This document shows positions 58,403 to 64,000 of a stretch of DNA of 64,000 nucleotides, one piece after another. This DNA comes from Streptomyces termitum (lineage in GTDB: Bacteria > Actinomycetota > Actinomycetes > Streptomycetales > Streptomycetaceae), in contig NZ_BMUL01000012.1 in assembly GCF_014650175.1 (NCBI RefSeq), positions 186,001 through 250,000 of the forward strand. Reading direction: 5' to 3'. The translations under genes and the position numbers were made by a program. Numbering within the stretch: position 1 is the stretch's first letter; each line of letters begins with the position of its first letter. The notes below the pieces were generated by a model. It saw only the letters and a list, made by a program, of their open reading frames with translations. It had not been told where the DNA came from and searched no databases.

Positions 58403-58801
58403 TCACGTCACGCGGCCCTTGGGCGACCCGCCATCGTCCCGGTTCCTTTGCGCGGTCCCTTCGGCCGTGCCGGAAACCGGCCACCGCCTGTCCCCGCCCC
58501 GTCTCGCTCCATGGGGAAGGCACCAGAAGACGACGAGGTAGAGCATCGGGCCGGCGGCGCGGAAGAAGCGGACCGCCCAGGGCTCCGGCAGTCCCGTCAG
58601 GCCGTACACACCGCTGCCGCCCATGCCGATCCCCAGGAGCACGAAACCCGCCACCCAGCAGCGCACGGCCCATCGCGGGCCACGGGCCACCCACGCGGGA
58701 GCCCGATCGAGGCGGCGCCGCCACCCCCAGGCCGTCCAGGCCACCAGTGGCCCGAAGAGCAACAGGCCGATATCGCCGAACCTGTCCCACAGCCAGTCCA
58801 T
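58403..58801 (-). CDS. Small membrane protein
   Basis: The protein has 132 residues from the ATG at 58801 (MDWLWDRFGDIGLLLFG), after GGAGGAGGGG. Three to four hydrophobic segments are seen: LLLFGPLVAWTAWGW, CWVAGFVLLGIGMGGSGVYG and AAGPMLYLVVFWCLP. The C-terminus is basic and disordered. Family unknown. The 375 bp upstream (58802-59176) show no gene. Confidence 0.65.
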   Translation of the reverse strand: MDWLWDRFGDIGLLLFGPLVAWTAWGWRRRLDRAPAWVARGPRWAVRCWVAGFVLLGIGMGGSGVYGLTGLPEPWAVRFFRAAGPMLYLVVFWCLPHGARRGGDRRWPVSGTAEGTAQRNRDDGGSPKGRVT

Positions 58802-59176
58802 GCCCCTCCTCCGTTGATCGCGGTCGGCTCCGAGTCGCAGGACCACGGGGGAGTGCCTGGTCGCCTTGTCCCCGGGCAGGGCCCCGACGTCGCGGTCGGC
58901 ACGGGTGCCATGGGGGCGGCGAACGAGAAGACAGAGCCGCCCGGCTCGTCCGCGGTCTCGCCTCGGCGCAGAACCGAGCGTGCCATCCCGCACCGGGGAA
59001 AACATTGCCGGGTTCCGGCAGCATGGGCGCGTGCAGACAGACGGCCCGGCCCCTGATGCGGCTCTCTGCGACCTCGCTAGGGTCACCCTCGCGCCGGAGT
59101 CCGCTCTACGGCGTCAGCGATCTCGGGACAGCCGCGCTGTCGTCCACGCTGTGCCCGCACCCCAGGAGTCAGCCCC

Positions 59177-59494
59177 ATGACATGGCAGTGGACCGGCCTC
59201 GCGCTCTTCTCCCTCACGGTACTGCCGGCCGGCGTGGCCATGGCCACGAACCGAGTCCCCGAACGGCTGCGCCACCGACTGGCTCCTGTCCGACCGCGCG
59301 GGCGTGCCCTCCTCCTGATCTACGCCACCGCGCCCTTCAACGCGCTGCCCCGCATGACCGGCGCCTCACCCGACCTCACGCTCGCCTGCACGGCGGCCGG
59401 CGGTCTGCTCGCCGTCGCCGGCTTCCTGGCTCTGGGTCTCACCACCCGTACGCATCGGCACCGCCCGGTCGCGACCCCGCACGAGGGATCTTGA
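59177..59494 (+). CDS. Small membrane protein
   Basis: The protein has 105 residues, MTWQWTGLALFSLTVLPAG, after AGGAG. Helices lie near 5-22, 45-57 and 73-91. RALLLIYATAPFNALPRM is distinctive but matches no family I know. It is followed 4 bp later by another small membrane gene. Confidence 0.6.
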   Translation: MTWQWTGLALFSLTVLPAGVAMATNRVPERLRHRLAPVRPRGRALLLIYATAPFNALPRMTGASPDLTLACTAAGGLLAVAGFLALGLTTRTHRHRPVATPHEGS

Positions 59495-59498
59495 CGTC

Positions 59499-59828
59499 AT
59501 GTCCGCCACCGCACCTCGGACCAGCCGCGCGCGACGTGAGGCCGTATCGATCGCCGCCTGGTGGGCCGTGCTCACCCTCGCGCTCCGGCTCTTGGGACAC
59601 GCGACGGGACACCCGGCCGGCCTGGCGCCGAGTGCCGCGGCCGCCGCCCTCTTCACCGCCATCGGCGAAACCGGGGACTGGGCCCGACGACGCTGGAAGG
59701 CCCGGCGGCACGGCCGCCCCAAGCACGTTCAAGCAAGTCCAAGCAGGTCAGGCGATATATGCGAGCCGAAGTACCGGGTGATTCCCAAGCCCTGTAGCGC
59801 GGGTTCGGTTCCCGCCATCCGCTCGTAG
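59499..59828 (+). CDS. Small membrane protein whose C-terminus runs into the third att repeat
   Basis: The protein has 109 residues, MSATAPRTSRARREA. Helices are AAWWAVLTLALRLLG and LAPSAAAAALFTAIG. From about residue 90 the frame reads CEPKYRVIPKPCSAGSVPAIRS, which is translation of the att repeat and its flank, so the natural end was likely replaced by the integration. Downstream 17 bp of the gene end is the att terminator. Confidence 0.5.
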   Translation: MSATAPRTSRARREAVSIAAWWAVLTLALRLLGHATGHPAGLAPSAAAAALFTAIGETGDWARRRWKARRHGRPKHVQASPSRSGDICEPKYRVIPKPCSAGSVPAIRS

Positions 59829-59866
59829 GAGAAGGCCCAGGTCAGTGACCTGGGCCTTTGTCATTG
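59782..59866. repeat. Third, diverged attachment-site copy
   Basis: It resembles the tRNA-Gly 3' half with several substitutions and a 1-nt insertion in the anticodon region, but the T-arm (GGGTTCG...CCCG) and acceptor end (CATCCGC) are kept, and a terminator-like hairpin (59832-59858) follows. Older or from a related element. Confidence 0.75.
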
Positions 59867-59874
59867 CCTCATGG

Positions 59875-61245
59875 CTATGGCGCCAAGATCGTGGTGCCGA
59901 GCTGGATCGGTGCCGGGGACGGGGTACAGCAACCGGCGTCGGTGGCCTCGGTGTTCTGGGGCTGGTCGAAGAGGCCGCTGCCGCCGCATACCCCGGTTTC
60001 GGGCAGGGTGAGTTCGACGCGTTCGGCGGCCTCGTGGTCGCCGGCCAGGGCGGCGGCCACGGAGCGGACCTGTTCGTAGCCGGTGAGGGCGAGGAAGGTC
60101 GGGGCGCGGCCGTAGGACTTCATGCCGACCAGGTAGACGTCCCGTTCCGGATGGGAGAGCTCCTTGGCGCCGTGGGGGTAGACGGTGCCGCAGGAGTGCT
60201 GGTTGGGGTCGATGAGCGGGGCGAGGGCGAGGGGGGCCTGGAGGCGTTCGTCGAGGCCGAGGCGGAGCTCGGAGAGGAAGGACAGGTCGGGGCGGAAGCC
60301 GGTGAGGACGATGATCTCGTCGACCGGGTCGAGGCGGCGGCCGTCCTCGGCCACGAGGACGAGGCGCTCGCCCTCGCGCTCGATCGCCTCCGTACGGAAG
60401 CCGGTGACGGCGTCGGCGTGGCCGGCGGCGACGGCGGCCTTGGCGGCGAGTCCGAGGGCGCCGCGGGCGGGGAGCTGGTCGGCGGTGCCGCCGCCGAAGG
60501 TGGAGCCGGAGATGCCGCGGCGCAGGATCCACACCGCCTTCGTTCCCTCGCCGTCCTCGGACTTGGCCAGGTCGGCGAGCGAGGCGAGGGCGGTGAACGC
60601 GGAGGCGCCGGAGCCGATGACGGCGGTGCGCCTGCCCGCGTAACGGGCGCGGACGGCCGGGTCGGTGAGGTCGGGGACGCGGTACGAGATCCGGTCCGCG
60701 GCGGCCTTCTCGCCGAGGGCGGGCAGGCCGGAGGCGCCGGCCGGGCCCGGGGTGGCCCAGGTGCCGGAGGCGTCGATCACCGCGCGGGCGAGCAGCCGCT
60801 CCTCGTGACCGTCGGCGTGGGTGACGTGGACGGTGAACGGCCGGGCCTCGCGGTCGGCGTCGACGGTCCGGTCGCGGCCCGAGCGGGAGACGCCGGTGAC
60901 CCGCGCCCCGAAGCGGACCGCCGCCCCCAGGGCCTCGGCCAGCGGCTGGAGGTACTGCTCCGCCCAGTCCCCGCCCGTCGGATACGTCGTCGGGTCGGGC
61001 TTCACCCAGCCGGTGGGGGCAAGGAGCTTCTCGGCGGCCGGGTCGGTGACCTCGCCCCAGGTGGAGAACAGCCGCACGTGCGCCCACGCGCGCACCGCCG
61101 CGCCCGCCTCGGCACCCGCTTCCAGGACCAGCGGCCGAAGGCCCCGGTCGACGAGGTGGGCGGCGGCGGCCAGGCCGGCCGGGCCGGCTCCGATGACCAC
61201 GACGGGCAGCCGCTCGGTGGCGGTGTCGGTGTCGGTGGCGTTCAT
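59875..61245 (-). CDS. FAD-dependent oxidoreductase of the arsenic locus (ArsO-like)
   Basis: The protein has 456 residues from the ATG at 61245 (MNATDTDTATERLPV), after AGGAGAGGG. The FAD-binding VVVIGAGPAGLAAAAHL and the NADPH-binding TAVIGSGASAFTALAS show a two-dinucleotide flavoprotein of the monooxygenase/thioredoxin-reductase-like type. ATG (FxGxxxHxxxF) motifs of Baeyer-Villiger enzymes are absent. It is divergent from an arsR gene, with shared operator repeats, so the arsenic role is inferred. Its tail has GCCTPSP with vicinal Cys, a possible arsenite-binding or electron-transfer pair. Confidence 0.8.
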   Translation of the reverse strand: MNATDTDTATERLPVVVIGAGPAGLAAAAHLVDRGLRPLVLEAGAEAGAAVRAWAHVRLFSTWGEVTDPAAEKLLAPTGWVKPDPTTYPTGGDWAEQYLQPLAEALGAAVRFGARVTGVSRSGRDRTVDADREARPFTVHVTHADGHEERLLARAVIDASGTWATPGPAGASGLPALGEKAAADRISYRVPDLTDPAVRARYAGRRTAVIGSGASAFTALASLADLAKSEDGEGTKAVWILRRGISGSTFGGGTADQLPARGALGLAAKAAVAAGHADAVTGFRTEAIEREGERLVLVAEDGRRLDPVDEIIVLTGFRPDLSFLSELRLGLDERLQAPLALAPLIDPNQHSCGTVYPHGAKELSHPERDVYLVGMKSYGRAPTFLALTGYEQVRSVAAALAGDHEAAERVELTLPETGVCGGSGLFDQPQNTEATDAGCCTPSPAPIQLGTTILAP

Positions 61246-61316
61246 GACGGACCCTCTCCTGTTTCGACGTTCATCGATCTCTCGCGCCCTCAGCATGGCA
61301 CCCGGTATCGACAGGC

Positions 61317-61329
61317 GTCAACATAGACA
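61317..61329. promoter_or_regulatory. ArsR-type operator half on the flavoprotein side
   Basis: GTCAACATAGACA is repeated exactly at 61387-61399, 70 bp away. It lies about 72 bp before the flavoprotein start. Confidence 0.6.
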
Positions 61330-61380
61330 TTCTTCTAATCAGGCTGGCGATCCGCGAGGCGCCCAGGGGGGGCTGGTTCG

Positions 61381-61404
61381 ACATGTGTCAACATAGACAC
61401 ATGT
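61381..61404. promoter_or_regulatory. ArsR operator covering the arsR start
   Basis: A perfect inverted repeat ACATGTGTC-AACATA-GACACATGT. Its last bases include the ATG of arsR at 61401, so the repressor would cover the start codon; this suggests a leaderless or very short leader message. Confidence 0.75.
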
Positions 61405-61763
61405 CGAATGCGAAGGTGTCGCCGCCGCTCCGGAACGAGGTCGAGCCGTGCTGTCCGCCGCTGGCGGAACGTCCGCTGACGGCCGAGGAGGCGGAGCGGA
61501 CGGCGAAGATGTTCAAGGCGCTCGGCGACCCGGTGCGCCTGCGCCTGTTCTCGGCGGTGGCCTCGCACGAGGGCGGCGAGGCGTGCGTCTGCGACATCTC
61601 CGACGTGGGCGTCTCCCAGCCGACCGTCTCGCACCACCTGAAGAAGCTGAAGGAGGCCGGGCTGCTCTCCTCCGAGCGGCGCGGCACCTGGGTCTACTAC
61701 CGGGTCGAGCCCGCCGTCCTCGCCGCGATGGGGCAGTTGCTGACCAGGGCGGCGGCCGTATGA
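61401..61763 (+). CDS. arsR: ArsR-family arsenical repressor
   Basis: The protein has 120 residues from ATG 61401 (MSNAKVSPPLRNE). Winged helix: RTAKMFKALGDPVRLRLFSAV, CVCDISDVGVSQPTVSHHLKKLKEAGLL and RRGTWVYYRVEP. Metal Cys occur in ACVCD, the classical ArsR site, and in PCCPP near the N-terminus, seen in actinobacterial ArsR. It is released from DNA by arsenite. Coupled to the acetyltransferase gene by ATGA. Alternative start ATG 61383 adds MCQHRH. Confidence 0.92.
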   Translation: MSNAKVSPPLRNEVEPCCPPLAERPLTAEEAERTAKMFKALGDPVRLRLFSAVASHEGGEACVCDISDVGVSQPTVSHHLKKLKEAGLLSSERRGTWVYYRVEPAVLAAMGQLLTRAAAV

Positions 61764-62260
61764 CCGGCTCCGTCCGGGTGGTGCCCCTGACCGGGGCGCA
61801 CGCCGACGAGGTGATCGCGATCTACCGGGCGGGGATCGACGAGGGGAACGCCACCTTCGAGACCACCGCCCCCACCTGGGAGCGGTTCGACGCGGCCAGG
61901 CTCCCCGAGCACCGCTTCGCCGCCCTCGACGGCTCGGGCCGGGTCCTGGGCTGGATCGCCGCGACGAAGGTGTCCGACCGGTGCGCGTACGCGGGCGTGG
62001 TCGAGCACTCCGTCTACGTCCGTCCCGACGCCCGTGGCCGAGGTGTCGCCTCCGCCCTCCTCCACGCGCTCATCGCCTCCACCGAGGCCGCCGGGATCTG
62101 GACCGTCCAGTCCGGCATCTTCCCCGAGAACACCGCGAGCCTCGCCGTCCACGCCCGAGCCGGCTTCCGGGTCGTCGGCACCCGCGAACGCGTCGGCCGC
62201 CACCACGGCACGTGGCGGGACGTGACGCTCGTCGAGCGGCGCAGCCCCACCGTCTCCTGA
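61760..62260 (+). CDS. GNAT N-acetyltransferase, ArsN/phosphinothricin type
   Basis: The protein has 166 residues from ATG 61760, overlapping the arsR stop by 4 bp. It follows the phosphinothricin acetyltransferase pattern: IYRAGIDEGNATFETTAP, AYAGVVEHSVYVRPDARGRGVASALLHAL (acetyl-CoA loop RGRGVA) and SGIFPENTASLAVHARAGFRVVGTRERVG. ArsN1 members inactivate arsinothricin and glufosinate. Coupling with arsR supports the arsinothricin role (inference). Start and length fit the family. Confidence 0.88.
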   Translation: MTGSVRVVPLTGAHADEVIAIYRAGIDEGNATFETTAPTWERFDAARLPEHRFAALDGSGRVLGWIAATKVSDRCAYAGVVEHSVYVRPDARGRGVASALLHALIASTEAAGIWTVQSGIFPENTASLAVHARAGFRVVGTRERVGRHHGTWRDVTLVERRSPTVS

Positions 62261-62401
62261 CGCCCCCCGCACCCGGCGAATCCCTTCGGCGGGGGGACGG
62301 CCCCGGCGCCGACCGGGCGGCCGGGGAGGGAGGAGTGCGCGGCGGGGGGAAAGAGGCGGAGGGAGTCCCGGGCGGGGCGCCGGTGGTCGACGCCGTCGTC
62401 C

Positions 62402-63487
62402 CTACCGCCGCGCGGCGGCGAACCTCCCGCGCCAGGCCAGCGACACGTGGACCAGGGCGACGAGGACGGGGACCTCGATGAGCGGGCCGACGACACCGGA
62501 GAGCGCCTGGCCGCTGGTGACGCCGAAGGTGGCGATGGCGACGGCGATGGCGAGCTCGAAGTTGTTGCCCGCGGCGGTGAAGGCGAGCGTGGCGGTGCGG
62601 TCGTAGCGCAGGCCGATCGCCTTGCCCAGCGCGAAGGTTCCGAACCACATGACCGCGAAGTAGACGAGGAGGGGGAGCGCGATGCGGGCGACGTCGAGGG
62701 GCCGCGAGGTGATCGTCCTCCCCTGGAGCGCGAAGAGGACGACGATCGTGAACAGCAGGCCGTAGAGGGCCCAGGGGCCGATCTTCGGCAGGAACGTCCG
62801 CTCGTACGCCTCCCGGCCCGTCCGCCGCTCGCCGACGCGCCGGGTGAGGAATCCGGCGAGCAGCGGGACGCCGAGGAAGACGACGGCGTTGAGCGCGATC
62901 TCCCCCATGGAGATGTCGAGGGCCTCCCCGTCCCCGAGGCCGAGCAGGCCGGGAAGGACGTCGAGGTAGAACCAGCCCAGCAGGCCGAAGGCGAGCACCT
63001 GGAAGACGCTGTTGAGGGCGACGAGGACGGCCGCGGCTTCGCGGTCGCCGCAGGCGAGGTCGTTCCAGATGACGACCATGGCGATGCAGCGGGCGAGGCC
63101 GACGATGATCAGGCCGGTGCGGTACTCGGGCAGGTCCGGCAGGAAGGTCCACGCCAGGGCGAACATGACCGCCGGGCCGACGACCCAGTTGATCACCAAC
63201 GACGACACCATGAGCTTCTTGTCGCCGGTGACGGCGTCGAGCCGGTCGTAGCGGACCTTGGCGAGGACCGGATACATCATGATCAGCAGGCCGACGGCGA
63301 TCGGGAGCGAGACGCCGCCGATCTCGACCTTCGCGAGGGCGTCGTCCAGGCCGGGGACCAGCCGCCCCAGGCCGAGGCCGAGACCCATGGCGAGAAGGAT
63401 CCAGACGGCGAGGAAGCGGTCGAGCGTCGACAGCTTCGCGACGGCCGAGGTCTCCCCGGCGGCGGTCGCGGGGGCGGCGGGGCTCAA
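62402..63487 (-). CDS. acr3: Arsenite efflux permease ACR3
   Basis: The protein has 361 residues from TTG at 63487, overlapping the arsR2 stop by 4 bp (TTGA), with AAGAGGT upstream. About ten membrane helices are seen. MYPVLAKVRYDRL is typical, and LARCIAMVVIWNDLACGD contains the conserved Cys that binds arsenite in ACR3 family; GNNFELAIAVAIATFG is also characteristic. It pumps arsenite out using the proton gradient. Coupled to the repressor. Confidence 0.94.
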   Translation of the reverse strand: MSPAAPATAAGETSAVAKLSTLDRFLAVWILLAMGLGLGLGRLVPGLDDALAKVEIGGVSLPIAVGLLIMMYPVLAKVRYDRLDAVTGDKKLMVSSLVINWVVGPAVMFALAWTFLPDLPEYRTGLIIVGLARCIAMVVIWNDLACGDREAAAVLVALNSVFQVLAFGLLGWFYLDVLPGLLGLGDGEALDISMGEIALNAVVFLGVPLLAGFLTRRVGERRTGREAYERTFLPKIGPWALYGLLFTIVVLFALQGRTITSRPLDVARIALPLLVYFAVMWFGTFALGKAIGLRYDRTATLAFTAAGNNFELAIAVAIATFGVTSGQALSGVVGPLIEVPVLVALVHVSLAWRGRFAAARR

Positions 63488-63789
63488 CAGGACCTCTTGG
63501 AACCGGCGTGGGCGCGCGCCTCGGCGGCGAGACCGGCGAACCGGCCGGCCAGCGCTTCGAGGACCTCGGGCCTCAGCCGGTAGTACGTGAACCGGCCGCA
63601 GGGCTCGGTCTCCACGACCCCCGCCTCGCGCAGGACCCTGAGGTGGTTGGAGAGGTTGGTCTGCCGGGCCCCCGTCTCCTCCACCAGGTGCGTCGTGCAC
63701 AGGGTCTCGCGGGCGAGCAGGGTCACGATCCGGAGCCTGAGCGGATCGGCCAGCACCCGAATCAGATCAGTGTCGACTGACGTCATCAT
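63484..63789 (-). CDS. arsR: ArsR-family repressor, second copy
   Basis: The protein has 101 residues, start MMTSVDTDLIRVLADPLRLR. Winged helix: LARETLCTTHLVEETGARQTNLSNHLRVLREAGVV and PCGRFTYYRLRP. Cys positions differ from the first ArsR (TLCTTH, EPCGR, KRSC), suggesting another metal-site class. It controls acr3 and perhaps divergent arsC, whose start is 98 bp away. No clear ribosome site is seen. Confidence 0.92.
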   Translation of the reverse strand: MMTSVDTDLIRVLADPLRLRIVTLLARETLCTTHLVEETGARQTNLSNHLRVLREAGVVETEPCGRFTYYRLRPEVLEALAGRFAGLAAEARAHAGSKRSC

Positions 63790-63887
63790 GGGCTGATACT
63801 TTCACGTCACCCGGCACCGGCACCACCCGCGACCGATACGTCCCGGGGTGCGGTACGGCCCCGTCCCCGCCGCCCAGGAAGAACCCG

Positions 63888-64000
63888 ATGAACGCTCCGC
63901 TCGCCTCCGTGCTCTTCGTCTGCGTCCACAACGCCGGCCGCTCCCAGATGGCCGCCGGATTCCTGCGCCACCTCGCCGGGGACCGCGTCGAGGTCCGCTC
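63888..64000 (+). CDS. arsC: Arsenate reductase ArsC, thioredoxin-coupled (5' end only)
   Basis: The first 37 codons are present, cut by the window edge: MNAPLASVLFVCVHNAGRSQMAAGFLR, split over two segments by the phosphate loop VCVHNAGRSQ (CxxxxxR(S)). This is the low-molecular-weight protein tyrosine phosphatase type that reduces arsenate to arsenite, supplying ACR3 with substrate. AGGAAG lies upstream. It is divergent from arsR2. Confidence 0.9.
   Translation, partial: MNAPLASVLFVCVHNAGRSQMAAGFLRHLAGDRVEVR

Noticed and set aside
49196..59781. Integrase or transposase in the island
   Set aside because: No R-H-R-Y or serine recombinase motif, and no DDE-type frame seen in any frame.

Overview
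The window is chromosomal DNA from a high-GC actinomycete, almost certainly a Streptomyces. GC is extreme with the matching codon bias, GTG starts are common, and HspR/HAIR heat-shock control is present. From memory, the order purA - P450 - kynurenine genes - fba - pyrE - clpB - dnaK operon - dcd - tRNA-Gly follows the core of the S. coelicolor chromosome. I could run no search, so identities rest on motifs and gene order.

Left part (1-25300). A truncated quinone-oxidoreductase-like gene is followed by a membrane-anchored PstS-like binding protein and a receptor-type Ser/Thr kinase. Then come purA, a diacylglycerol-kinase-fold protein that has lost its catalytic motifs, and a MarR-type repressor divergent from an ABC exporter over a perfect operator palindrome. 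A CYP107-like P450, a two-component system, and the tryptophan-to-anthranilate set (kynA, kynU, kynB) follow. kynA carries an expanded 18-bp tandem repeat. DUF3152, DUF3151, a secreted beta-propeller protein, a C-S lyase and fba complete this part.

Middle (25300-49050). A consensus parS site sits inside a perfect 46-bp palindrome between fba and pyrE. After pyrE come a mutarotase, a tail-anchored SRPBCC protein, a membrane spermidine-synthase-like protein, a small Cys/Gly-rich membrane protein, an aminotransferase, clpB, and the dnaK-grpE-dnaJ-hspR operon with HAIR operators. Between clpB and hspR lies an unusual locus: a short secreted peptide with three EPTWD repeats, translationally coupled to a tiny Rieske-like protein without iron-ligating histidines, and divergent from a LuxR-type regulator. 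It is my best candidate for an undescribed system. A sugar transferase, an EtfD-like Fe-S membrane oxidoreductase, a YIP1 protein, a phosphoribosyltransferase and dcd follow.

Right part (49080-64000). tRNA-Gly(CCC) has been used as an integration site. Its 3' end and terminator are repeated as an 86-bp direct repeat at 57667, and a diverged third copy lies at 59782. The 8.5-kb segment between the first two copies has no integrase. It holds a partner-switching set (HATPase, two STAS proteins, an RsbU-like phosphatase), a stomatin, a DUF5994 family with one pseudogene, and small proteins. The second segment (2 kb) holds small membrane proteins. Beyond the last repeat is an arsenic-resistance locus (flavoprotein, ArsR, ArsN-like acetyltransferase, Acr3, second ArsR, start of ArsC) with ArsR-type operators.
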